Positions 1 to 6,866 of a stretch of 59,337 bases of DNA are shown piece by piece (position 1 is the first letter of the stretch; every line of letters begins with the position of its first letter). The translations under genes and the position numbers were made by a program. The notes beneath the pieces were generated by a model. It did not search any database. It was not told the origin of the DNA and was given only the letters and a program-made list of their open reading frames with translations. Location of the stretch: contig JAIKXV010000089.1 of the NCBI GenBank assembly GCA_024683935.1, forward strand, positions 1-59,337, read 5' to 3'. The stretch is from Lachnospiraceae bacterium. Lineage in GTDB: Bacteria; Bacillota_A; Clostridia; Lachnospirales; Lachnospiraceae.

Positions 1-884
1 CTGGCATTCAGTATCTGGTCTCCCCTTGAACTGCCTGAGGGTAGGGGGATAAGGATATTCGGCTTTTTGAGGGCAAGTATCTCAAAAATAGCATTGGAGC
101 CGGCTCTGGAGATGATGATATCCGCCAGTGCAAAGAGATCCGGTAATTCCTTATCTATATAGTCGTACTGTACGTAGCCCTCTGTGTGGTTAAGGGTGGG
201 ATCCAGCTTTCCCTTGCCGCAGAGATGTATCACATTGTATTCATCGGAAAGGGAGGGAAGGAGCTTCCTCACTTCCTCGTTCACATGCTGCGCTCCTAAG
301 GAACCGCCGATCACCAGTATGGTGGTGTAGTCCCCCGGTCTTATGCCGGTAAAGAAACGGGCCTTCTGCCGGTCTCCGTCTAAGATGCCGCTTCTTATGG
401 GGGACCCGGTAAATACGGCTTTTTCGGCCGGAAGATGTTTCATGGTCTCCTTAAATGAGCAGCATATCTTTGAAGCCGCTCCGTAGGACAGCTTGTTTGC
501 AAGGCCCGGAGTCATGTCCGATTCGTGGATGACAACGGGGATCTTCAGCATGGAAGCGGCTCTTACCACGGGAACGCTTACAAAACCGCCCTTGGAGAAT
601 ACCACATCCGGCCGCTCTTTTTTCAGGATGGATAAGGCTTCGCCGAAACCCTTTAACACCCGGAAGGGGTCGCTGAAGTTCTTAAGGTCGAAATACCGGC
701 GGAGCTTCCCGGAGGATATGCCGAAATAGGGCAGACCTGCGTCCACCACCAGCTTCTTTTCTATCCCCTCGCGGGAACCTATGTATTTGATCTCAAATCC
801 CAGCTCCTTAAGTGTCGGGACAAGAGCTAAGTTCGGTATGCAGTGGCCGGCTGTCCCGCCGCCGGTCAGTATTATTTTTCTCAT
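1..884 (-). CDS. murG: MurG, UDP-N-acetylglucosamine--undecaprenyl-PP-MurNAc-pentapeptide transferase (partial, C-terminus outside window)
   Basis: Transfers GlcNAc from UDP-GlcNAc to lipid I to make lipid II on the cytoplasmic face of the membrane. The reverse-strand reading opens with [14 protein letters not shown], the diagnostic glycine-rich N-terminal loop of MurG. It continues with [26 protein letters not shown], and the C-domain stretch [13 protein letters not shown], all typical of the family. About 294 residues are visible; the rest lies before position 1. The ATG at 884-882 is fixed by homology. No Shine-Dalgarno sequence precedes it, and a TATAAT lies only 9 nt upstream (see promoter and finding). 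The gene diverges from pgi. It stands at the head of its own transcript here, not inside a visible dcw cluster. Confidence 0.95.
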   Translation of the reverse strand, partial: MRKIILTGGGTAGHCIPNLALVPTLKELGFEIKYIGSREGIEKKLVVDAGLPYFGISSGKLRRYFDLKNFSDPFRVLKGFGEALSILKKERPDVVFSKGGFVSVPVVRAASMLKIPVVIHESDMTPGLANKLSYGAASKICCSFKETMKHLPAEKAVFTGSPIRSGILDGDRQKARFFTGIRPGDYTTILVIGGSLGAQHVNEEVRKLLPSLSDEYNVIHLCGKGKLDPTLNHTEGYVQYDYIDKELPDLFALADIIISRAGSNAIFEILALKKPNILIPLPSGSSRGDQILNA

Positions 885-893
885 TTGCTCTGT

Positions 894-899
894 ATTATA
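894..899 (-). promoter_or_regulatory. Extended -10 promoter of murG
   Basis: On the minus strand TGG precedes a perfect TATAAT (extended -10). The best -35 at 17 bp spacing is a poor TGTTTT. Only 9 nt separate the -10 from the murG ATG, so transcription would begin within about 0-4 nt of the start codon. Confidence 0.6.
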
Positions 900-913
900 C
901 CATGAATGATGCG

Positions 914-942
914 TTGAAAACAGTATATGAATCTGATAAGAT
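914..942 (+). promoter_or_regulatory. Predicted promoter of pgi
   Basis: TTGAAA (914-919), 17 bp, TAAGAT (937-942). It lies about 70 nt upstream of the pgi ATG, in the region divergent to murG. The -10 is a weak match, so confidence is moderate. Confidence 0.45.
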
Positions 943-1014
943 ATTATAAGTGTCACGAAGTGCGGAACACTTCGGATATAAAGATTTGACCAGGTAACAG
1001 AAGGAGGAAGAAAA

Positions 1015-2364
1015 ATGGCAAAGATCACGTATGATTATTCAAAAGCGGCTCCTTTCATAAGCGAAGGGGAAGTGAGCATAATAAAGGATCAGACTCTGGC
1101 GGCAAGGGAACTGCTGCTCTCCAGAAAGGGTGCGGGAAATGACTTTTTAGGATGGATAGACCTTCCCGTGGCATACGATAAAGAGGAGTTTGACCGTATA
1201 AAGAAAGCGGCTGAGAAGATAAAGAGCGACAGTGAAGTGCTGATAGTCATCGGAATCGGCGGTTCATATCTGGGAGCGAGGGCTGCGATCAACTTCCTTC
1301 GCCACAATTTCTACAACCCGGTTTCAAAGGAGATAAGGAAAACCCCGGAAATATACTTCCTGGGGAACAACATTTCATCTACTTACATTTCAGACCTTAT
1401 CGATGTGGTTGGAGACAGGGATTTCTCCGTAAATATGATAAGCAAGTCCGGTACCACCACCGAGCCCGGCATTTCCTTCAGGATCTTCAGGGATCTGCTG
1501 GAGAAGAAATACGGGAAAGAAGGGGCAGCAAAGAGGATCTATGCCACCACAGATAAGGCAAAGGGTGCGCTGAAGACTCTGTCTGATGCTGAAGGCTATG
1601 AGACCTTTGTGGTTCCCGATGATGTGGGCGGAAGGTTCTCCGTACTGACAGCAGTAGGTCTTCTTCCCATAGCAGTATCCGGTGCAGACATCGATGCCCT
1701 GATGCAGGGTGCTGCAGAAGGCAGGGAAATGGCCATTAACAATGATTTCGAGGACAATGACGCCCTGAAATACGCCGGTATCAGAAATATCCTTAACAGA
1801 AAGGGCAAGACAGTGGAGATCCTTGCAAATTACGAGCCCAGCCTTCACTATATCTCCGAGTGGTGGAAGCAGCTTTACGGCGAGTCCGAGGGCAAGGACC
1901 AGAAGGGTATCTTCCCTGCAAGCGTGGATCTCACAACGGATCTTCATTCCATGGGACAGTTCATTCAGGACGGCGCCCGTATAATGTTCGAAACCGTTAT
2001 AAATGTGGAAAAGGTAAGGCATGAGATCATAATGCAGAAGGCGGATAACGATCTGGACGGCCTGGACTATCTTGCGGGACAGACTGTGGACTTTGCGAAT
2101 AAGTGCGCAATGAACGGCACCATTCTCGCCCACACCGACGGAAACGTACCGAACACCATGGTGCTGGTGCCTGAGCAGACTGAAAAGTATCTGGGACAGC
2201 TCTTCTATTTCTTTGAATTTGCCTGCGGCGTTTCGGGATATATGCTGGGAGTAAATCCCTTCAACCAGCCCGGAGTGGAGAGCTATAAGAAGAATATGTT
2301 CGCTCTTCTCGGAAAACCGGGATTTGAGGATCAGAGGGAAGCTTTACAGGAAAGGCTTAAATAA
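1015..2364 (+). CDS. pgi: Glucose-6-phosphate isomerase
   Basis: Interconverts glucose 6-phosphate and fructose 6-phosphate in glycolysis and gluconeogenesis; cytosolic. The 449-residue length fits the Firmicutes GPI type. Sugar-phosphate-binding stretches are visible: [11 protein letters not shown] near residues 81-91 and SKSGTTTEP near residues 143-151. A GGRFSVLT motif follows in the middle of the protein, and [10 protein letters not shown] near the C-terminus carries the conserved lysine region. The start is supported by a strong AGGAGG about 7 nt upstream. The next gene (deaminase) follows after 58 nt that contain a weak hairpin, so partial read-through is likely. Confidence 0.96.
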   Translation: MAKITYDYSKAAPFISEGEVSIIKDQTLAARELLLSRKGAGNDFLGWIDLPVAYDKEEFDRIKKAAEKIKSDSEVLIVIGIGGSYLGARAAINFLRHNFYNPVSKEIRKTPEIYFLGNNISSTYISDLIDVVGDRDFSVNMISKSGTTTEPGISFRIFRDLLEKKYGKEGAAKRIYATTDKAKGALKTLSDAEGYETFVVPDDVGGRFSVLTAVGLLPIAVSGADIDALMQGAAEGREMAINNDFEDNDALKYAGIRNILNRKGKTVEILANYEPSLHYISEWWKQLYGESEGKDQKGIFPASVDLTTDLHSMGQFIQDGARIMFETVINVEKVRHEIIMQKADNDLDGLDYLAGQTVDFANKCAMNGTILAHTDGNVPNTMVLVPEQTEKYLGQLFYFFEFACGVSGYMLGVNPFNQPGVESYKKNMFALLGKPGFEDQREALQERLK

Positions 2365-2375
2365 AGGATTAACCG

Positions 2376-2399
2376 GGGCTGCCTCATGGCGGCCCTTTA
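2376..2399 (+). terminator. Intercistronic hairpin after pgi (weak terminator or attenuator)
   Basis: GGGCTGCC pairs with GGCGGCCC (8 bp, one G-U) around a TCAT loop, followed by a short TTTAT tract. The T-tract is poor, so this probably tapers transcription into the deaminase gene and does not end it. Confidence 0.5.
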
Positions 2400-2422
2400 T
2401 ACAGGAAAGAGAGGAAAGATAA

Positions 2423-3706
2423 ATGGGGATCGTTATAAAGGATGCTTATGCTGTCCTTCCGGAAGCCGGAGAAAACAAGGTCGGGAAACACAGCATATAC
2501 ATTGAAGGCAAAGATATAGTTTCCATAGATGAGAAGCCGGAGGGCTTCAGCGAAGACAGCGTTATAGACGGAAAGGACAGGCTGGTGATACCGGGGCTTA
2601 TCAACGCCCATACCCATACCTATATGTCCATGATGCGGAACTGCGCCGATGACCTGTCATTTACCGACTGGCTCTTTAACACCATAGATCCCATAGAACA
2701 GAAGATGACCGGAGAGGATGCCTACTGGGGATCCCTTCTCGGTCAGATCGAGATGATAAAGAGCGGCACCACCACCTTTAATGACCAGCAGATGCACATA
2801 CATAATACCACCCGGGCTGTGGCGGAAAGCGGCATGAGAGCTGTTATAGGCAGAGGCCTGGTGGGTAATGAAAGGGATTTAAATGACAGAAGGCTCAGGG
2901 AAGCCTTAGAAGAGATGGAGGATGCCCGCCTGACCGACAGGCTGAGTTTCCGCTTAAATCCCCATGCGCCTTATTCCTGCAGCGGGGACTACCTTAAGAT
3001 GGTGGCGGAGATCGCGAAGGAGAAGGGCTACGGCATACATATACACTTAGCTGAAGGTCAGGTAGAGAGCGACAACATGCTTAAGGACCACAACTGCACC
3101 CCTACGGAATATGTGAGGGATGCGGGGATCTTTGATGTTCCGGTGATCGCGGCCCACTGCATAAGAGTCAGCGACAGCGATATGGATATATTGAAGGAAT
3201 ATGGTGTGAACGTTGTCACGAACCCCATATCCAATGCAAAGCTGGGGAACGGCGTGGCTCCGGTGCCGAAGCTCCTGGAAAAGGGTGTAAATGTCTGCCT
3301 CGGAACGGACGGCGCCGCCTCAAATAACGCCCAGAACATGTTCAGGGAAATGAGTTTTGAAGCCCTTATTCATAAGGCTGTGAACTTAACCCCCCAGTGT
3401 GTGAATGCCCATGAGATATTTAAGATGGCCACCATAAACGGAGCAAAGGCGCTAAATCTGCAGGACATCACAGGTTCCATTGAAAAGGGAAAAAGAGCGG
3501 ACCTGGCGATCCTGAGACTGGATGTGCCTTCCATGGTGCCTACAAATGACCTGATCGCGGCCCTAAGCTATTCGGCCAACGGTTCTGAAGTGGATACGGT
3601 GATAATAGACGGAAAGATCGTCATGGAACACAGGGAACTTAAGACTATCGACGAGGAAAGGGTTTATCACGAGATAGCGGAAACATGTAAAAGAGTGGGG
3701 CTTTGA
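2423..3706 (+). CDS. mtaD: 5-methylthioadenosine / S-adenosylhomocysteine deaminase-type amidohydrolase
   Basis: Amidohydrolase of the MtaD/SsnA/DadD group, which deaminates adenine-containing SAM by-products (SAH, MTA, 5'-deoxyadenosine) to inosyl forms plus ammonia. Metal ligands are visible: NAHTHT near residues 61-66 (H63, H65), HIHLAEGQ, AAHCIRV, and the catalytic Asp in LGTDGAASNN. The 427-residue length matches the family. The start has GAGGAAAG just upstream. The next enzyme gene is ahcY, separated by two repeat-protein genes, and this supports SAH as a substrate. Exact substrate preference cannot be read from sequence; guanine or chlorohydrolase activity is possible but less likely. 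Confidence 0.85.
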   Translation: MGIVIKDAYAVLPEAGENKVGKHSIYIEGKDIVSIDEKPEGFSEDSVIDGKDRLVIPGLINAHTHTYMSMMRNCADDLSFTDWLFNTIDPIEQKMTGEDAYWGSLLGQIEMIKSGTTTFNDQQMHIHNTTRAVAESGMRAVIGRGLVGNERDLNDRRLREALEEMEDARLTDRLSFRLNPHAPYSCSGDYLKMVAEIAKEKGYGIHIHLAEGQVESDNMLKDHNCTPTEYVRDAGIFDVPVIAAHCIRVSDSDMDILKEYGVNVVTNPISNAKLGNGVAPVPKLLEKGVNVCLGTDGAASNNAQNMFREMSFEALIHKAVNLTPQCVNAHEIFKMATINGAKALNLQDITGSIEKGKRADLAILRLDVPSMVPTNDLIAALSYSANGSEVDTVIIDGKIVMEHRELKTIDEERVYHEIAETCKRVGL

Positions 3707-3720
3707 GCCCCGCTTTTTTT
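3695..3720 (+). terminator. Rho-independent terminator of mtaD overlapping its stop codon
   Basis: GGGGCT-TTG-AGCCCC hairpin followed by TTTTTTT. The 5' arm lies in the last codons, and the TGA stop (3704-3706) sits in the loop and 3' arm. Confidence 0.85.
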
Positions 3721-4011
3721 GCCGGAAGGGCTTTGGTCAAGGGAGCTTGTACAGGCTTTATGTAAAGGCTCTTCCACAGGATTATGTAAAGTGAATCTCT
3801 GCGGATTTCGCATTCAAAGGCAGTTCCGGGGAAACAACAATAAATTGTATAAAGTCAATTTAAAATCCCCCATATTTTGTAAAAATCATTGAAAATAGGT
3901 GTTGAATTTTTCATTTACGAGTGGTATATTCATTTTATGTTAATTGATTATGCGTATACTGCGCATAGTTTAAGAGCAAAAATGCTTTAGTAATTACGGA
4001 GGAAAGTATCT
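3721..4011 (+). promoter_or_regulatory. Regulatory region upstream of the first repeat-protein gene, with promoter and direct repeats
   Basis: This gap holds no gene. The promoter is TTGAAT (3902-3907), 17 bp, then TGG-TATATT (3925-3930), an extended -10, giving a leader of about 75 nt. Further upstream, ACAGG followed by TTATGTAAAG occurs twice (TTATGTAAAG at 3758-3767 and 3782-3791), 24 bp apart on the same strand. That arrangement fits a dimeric activator or response-regulator site. The rest is AT-rich without clear structure. Confidence 0.6.
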
Positions 4012-4683
4012 ATGAAGAAAATTGTTACGTCACTGTTCATTCTTACAGCTTTATCTGCATTGCTGGCAGTTCCGGTATTTGCAGGCCCGGCAGAGGAGTT
4101 TGCTGCAGCTGCAGCAGCTGCTGAGCAGAGAGCGCAGGATTATATCGTATATCAGGAGAATCTCCTGAACTTCCAGGCAGGGGAGATCGCAAAGGGCGAA
4201 GCACAGAGAGCAGCATTAAAGGCTGACTATGATGCATATCAGGCAAGGCTTGCAGCATTCCAGGCAGGCGAAGTTGCAAAGGGCGAAGCACAGAAGGCAG
4301 CACTCAAGGCTGACTATGATGTATATCAGGCAAACCTGAAAGCATTCCAGGCTGGCGAGATCGCAAAGGGCGAAGCACAGAAGGCAGCACTCAGGGCTGA
4401 CTACGAAGTATATCAGGCAAACCTGAAGGCTTTCCAGGCTGGCGAAATTGCAAAGGGCGAAGCACAGAAGGCAGCGCTCAGAGCTGATTACGAAGTATAT
4501 CAGGCAAACCTCAAGGCATTCCAGGCAGCAAACCTTGCAAAGGCAGCAGCTTATGACGCAGAGGTTAAAGTAGCACTTGCAAACTACGAGAAGAGAATGG
4601 CAGCAGTAAAGGCAGCCATCGAGGCTGAGGCAGCTTCAGTAAATGCAAGAAGAGCAATGATCGGCAAGATCCTCGCAGGATGA
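4012..4683 (+). CDS. Secreted alanine-rich protein of 29-residue helical repeats (paralogue 1)
   Basis: I do not recognise this family. The 223-residue protein has a clear signal peptide (residues 1-24, ending VPVFA). A 22-residue charged or alanine segment follows, then five tandem 29-residue units from residue 47 (47-75, 76-104, 105-133, 134-162, and a degenerate 163-191), and a 32-residue cap. Units read YQANLKAFQAGEIAKGEAQK plus nine more residues. Composition is Ala/Glu/Lys/Gln with no Pro or Gly-Gly breaks, so a long continuous helix or coiled coil is expected outside the membrane. Units 3 and 4 are identical in protein but differ at seven synonymous sites. The start has a GGAGGAAAG. 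The next gene encodes a paralogue with the same architecture. No enzyme motif is visible; a structural or cell-surface role is only a guess. Confidence 0.85.
   Translation: MKKIVTSLFILTALSALLAVPVFAGPAEEFAAAAAAAEQRAQDYIVYQENLLNFQAGEIAKGEAQRAALKADYDAYQARLAAFQAGEVAKGEAQKAALKADYDVYQANLKAFQAGEIAKGEAQKAALRADYEVYQANLKAFQAGEIAKGEAQKAALRADYEVYQANLKAFQAANLAKAAAYDAEVKVALANYEKRMAAVKAAIEAEAASVNARRAMIGKILAG
4150..4584 (+). repeat. Five 87-bp tandem coding repeats
   Basis: Units at 4150-4236, 4237-4323, 4324-4410, 4411-4497 and 4498-4584 (the last diverged) encode the 29-residue repeats of the first secreted repeat protein. They are in frame and all begin with TATCAGG or TATCAGGC. Confidence 0.9.
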
Positions 4684-4709
4684 GCATTTTCTTAAGAATA
4701 TAAATATTA

Positions 4710-4735
4710 CCCCGCAGGAAACTGCGGGGGTTTTT
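4710..4735 (+). terminator. Rho-independent terminator after repeat-protein gene 1
   Basis: CCCCGCAG-GAAA-CTGCGGGG followed by a T-rich tract. The perfect 8-bp stem separates the transcript from the next paralogue. Confidence 0.92.
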
Positions 4736-4804
4736 CTTTGTGCAGGGGTGTGCGTGGAATAATGGCAGTTTTTGTTTTCGGTGGAAAATTAAGGCGAAAA
4801 AATA

Positions 4805-4833
4805 TTGAATTTATCGGAAACAAGTGTTAGAAT
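4805..4833 (+). promoter_or_regulatory. Promoter of repeat-protein gene 2
   Basis: TTGAAT (4805-4810), 17 bp, TGT-TAGAAT (4828-4833). The spacer start (TTTnTC) and the AC-A/G-AGTG block before the -10 match the promoter of the first paralogue, so the promoter was duplicated or is held under the same control. Confidence 0.65.
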
Positions 4834-4877
4834 AGCGGAGCATGGTAAGTTTTCCAAATATTAAGGAGGATTGTATA

Positions 4878-5546
4878 ATGAAGAAGTTAACAGCGATTAT
4901 TATGTGCGCAGCACTTACCGTAGTTTCTGTAGTTCCTGCATTTGCAGCTACCGCTGAAGAGCAGGTTGCAGCAGCAAAGGTTGCATCTGATCAGAGGCTT
5001 GCAGCATTCTCTGCATATCAGGCAGGTCTTGATGCTCAGGCAGCAGCAGCTATCGCCCAGGGCGAGGCTAACAAGGCAGCAGGTCAGGCAGCAGCAGCTA
5101 CCGGTCAGGCTGATCTCGCAACAAAGGCAGCAGCAGCACTTGCACAGGGCGAAGCTAACAAGGCAGTGGGCCAGGCAGCAGCAGCTCTTGGACAGGCAAA
5201 TCTTGCACAGAATGCAGCAGCAGCACTTGCACAGGGCGAGGCTAACAAGGCAGCAGGCCAGGCAGCAGCAGCTATCGGACAGGCTAATCTTGCTCAGTTC
5301 GCAGCAGCAGCACTTGCACAGGGCGAAGCTAACAAGGCAGCAGGTCAGGCAGCAGCAGCTATCGGACAGGCTAACCTTGCAGGATTCTATCAGGAGCAGC
5401 TCTCTAAGGGAGCAGCACAGCAGGCTGAAGGCGGCGCAGCATATGCAGCATATCAGGCAGCATTAGCAGCACAGCAGGCAGCTAACCTTGCAGCATCCAA
5501 GGAGAACGAGGCTAAGAGAGCAGCAGCTGCAGCTCTTCTTAAGTAA
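4878..5546 (+). CDS. Secreted alanine-rich protein of 29-residue helical repeats (paralogue 2)
   Basis: Unrecognised family, clearly paralogous to the preceding gene. The ATG at 4878 is chosen because AAGGAGG precedes it and the protein then begins MKKLTAIIMCAAL, a normal signal peptide ending VVPAFA (residues 1-23); an upstream in-frame ATG at 4842 has no site. Of 222 residues, units of 29 begin at residue 47, exactly as in paralogue 1 (47-75, 76-104, 105-133, 134-162, 163-191), followed by a 31-residue cap. Core units contain GQANLAQ, AAAALAQGEANKAA and GQAAAA. The shared positions Q-A-N-L, G-E-A and K-A-A align with the first protein. Alanine is more than 40% of the mature protein and charge is much lower than in paralogue 1, so the two may have complementary roles. 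It has its own promoter and terminator. Confidence 0.85.
   Translation: MKKLTAIIMCAALTVVSVVPAFAATAEEQVAAAKVASDQRLAAFSAYQAGLDAQAAAAIAQGEANKAAGQAAAATGQADLATKAAAALAQGEANKAVGQAAAALGQANLAQNAAAALAQGEANKAAGQAAAAIGQANLAQFAAAALAQGEANKAAGQAAAAIGQANLAGFYQEQLSKGAAQQAEGGAAYAAYQAALAAQQAANLAASKENEAKRAAAAALLK
5016..5450 (+). repeat. Five 87-bp tandem coding repeats in paralogue 2
   Basis: Units at 5016-5102, 5103-5189, 5190-5276, 5277-5363 and 5364-5450 encode 29-residue repeats in the same register as in paralogue 1. Units 3 and 4 are nearly identical in protein; the first and last are diverged. Confidence 0.85.
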
Positions 5547-5576
5547 TTAGTATAAATATATTGGTAAAAATGAATT

Positions 5577-5604
5577 GGGCAGTCCCTGAGGGCTGCCCTT
5601 TTTT
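5577..5604 (+). terminator. Rho-independent terminator before ahcY
   Basis: GGGCAG pairs with CTGCCC, with an inner CCC-TGA-GGG pairing, followed by TTTTTT. It ends about 20 nt before the ahcY start codon, so ahcY depends on a promoter within 5547-5576 or on read-through. Confidence 0.85.
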
Positions 5605-5623
5605 AAGATAAAAGGAGGAAAAA

Positions 5624-6862
5624 ATGGCAAGCGAGATACGTGATATAAATCTCTGGGAGTCCGGAGCAAGAAAAATAGAGTGGGTAAGAAGGAACTGTCC
5701 GCTTCTTTCAATGCTTCATGATGAATTTTCAAAGACAAAACCCTTTGCGGGAAAGAAAGTGGCTCTTTCGGTTCATCTGGAGGCGAAAACGGCATATCTG
5801 TGCCTGACAATGGCAGCCGGGGGCGCAGAGATGTATATCACCGGCAGCAATCCTCTTTCTACCCAGGATGATGTGGCTGCAGCCCTTGTTCATGAGGGTC
5901 TGGAGGTTCATGCATGGCACGGAACAACGGACGAAGAATACAATTCACACATCAGAGCCGTGCTGTCTGTCGGACCTGACATCATCATAGATGACGGCGG
6001 TGATCTGGTGCACATGATGCATACCGAATTCAGGGATCTGGCTGTAAAGGTAATCGGCGGCTGCGAGGAGACCACCACAGGAATCCTCAGGCTGGAGGCC
6101 ATGAACCGTGAGAATAAGCTTCTTTTCCCGATGGTACGCGTAAATAATGCACAGATGAAGCATTTCTTTGACAACAGATACGGTACCGGCCAGTCAGTAT
6201 GGGACGGCATCAACAGAACCACAAACCTGATAGTAGCAGGAAAGATCGTTGTAGTTGCAGGCTACGGCTGGTGCGGCAAGGGAACGGCAATGAGGGCAAA
6301 GGGTCTCGGGGCCAAGGTAATAGTAACCGAGATCAATCCCGTAAAGGCTATTGAAGCCATAATGGACGGCTTTGATGTAATGCCGATGAAGGAAGCGGCT
6401 GCTCTCGGCGATTTCTTTGTAACGGTTACAGGCTGTGACAAGGTTATAGATGAAGAAGATTTTGCAGAAATGAAGGATGGCGCTATCCTCTGCAATGCCG
6501 GACACTTTGATTGCGAGATAGATATGGCCCGCTTAAGGGAGATTGCGGTTGAGACTGCGGAGATGAGAAATAATATCATGGGATACAGGCTTTCTACCGG
6601 ACAGTGGTTATATGTTCTCGGAGAGGGACGCCTGGTAAATCTGGCCTGCGGCGACGGACATCCGGCAGAGATCATGGATATGTCCTTTGCGATACAGGCA
6701 CTTTCCGCAAAATATCTCGTGGAGCATCATAATGAGCTGAAGGAAAAGCTTATCGATGTTCCTGAGGAAGTAGATATAGAAGTCGCAGAGAAGGAACTGG
6801 AATTCCTGGGGAAGAAGATAGACGTGCTTACCCCGGAGCAGGAAGCATATTTAAACAGCTGA
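5624..6862 (+). CDS. ahcY: S-adenosylhomocysteine hydrolase, short Thermotoga/archaeal type (possibly S-inosylhomocysteine hydrolase)
   Basis: Cleaves SAH (or its inosyl form) to homocysteine and nucleoside using bound NAD; cytosolic. Visible motifs are SNPLSTQDDVAAAL, IDDGGDL, EETTTG, the NAD loop GYGWCGKG, and GHFDCEID. The 412-residue length and the C-terminus (about LTPEQEAYLNS) match the short type found in Thermotoga, without the KPDHYRY tail of the long SAHHs. Near residue 51 it reads HLEAKTA where long enzymes have HMTVETA or similar, so two residues next to the adenine pocket differ (E53, K55). Start: AAAGGAGG, 5-7 nt upstream. The histidine kinase gene begins 4 nt after the stop. 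With the upstream deaminase, this suggests salvage via S-inosylhomocysteine. Confidence 0.92.
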   Translation: MASEIRDINLWESGARKIEWVRRNCPLLSMLHDEFSKTKPFAGKKVALSVHLEAKTAYLCLTMAAGGAEMYITGSNPLSTQDDVAAALVHEGLEVHAWHGTTDEEYNSHIRAVLSVGPDIIIDDGGDLVHMMHTEFRDLAVKVIGGCEETTTGILRLEAMNRENKLLFPMVRVNNAQMKHFFDNRYGTGQSVWDGINRTTNLIVAGKIVVVAGYGWCGKGTAMRAKGLGAKVIVTEINPVKAIEAIMDGFDVMPMKEAAALGDFFVTVTGCDKVIDEEDFAEMKDGAILCNAGHFDCEIDMARLREIAVETAEMRNNIMGYRLSTGQWLYVLGEGRLVNLACGDGHPAEIMDMSFAIQALSAKYLVEHHNELKEKLIDVPEEVDIEVAEKELEFLGKKIDVLTPEQEAYLNS

Positions 6863-6866
6863 TCAT

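Noticed and set aside
1390..2133. 247-codon open frame on the minus strand inside pgi
   Set aside because: It is antisense to a clearly conserved glucose-6-phosphate isomerase and has no ribosome site or recognisable motif.
4842..4877. ATG at 4842 as start of the second repeat gene
   Set aside because: It lies only about 9 nt past the promoter -10 without a ribosome site and would put charged residues ahead of a standard signal peptide that begins at 4878.
4150..5450. Tandem repeats considered as a CRISPR array
   Set aside because: Units are directly adjacent with no unique spacers, code in frame for protein, and differ at synonymous sites.
4942..5466. 174-codon Gln/Arg-rich frame inside the second repeat gene
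   Set aside because: It is a frame-shifted reading of the 87-bp repeats; the composition is a product of the repeats.
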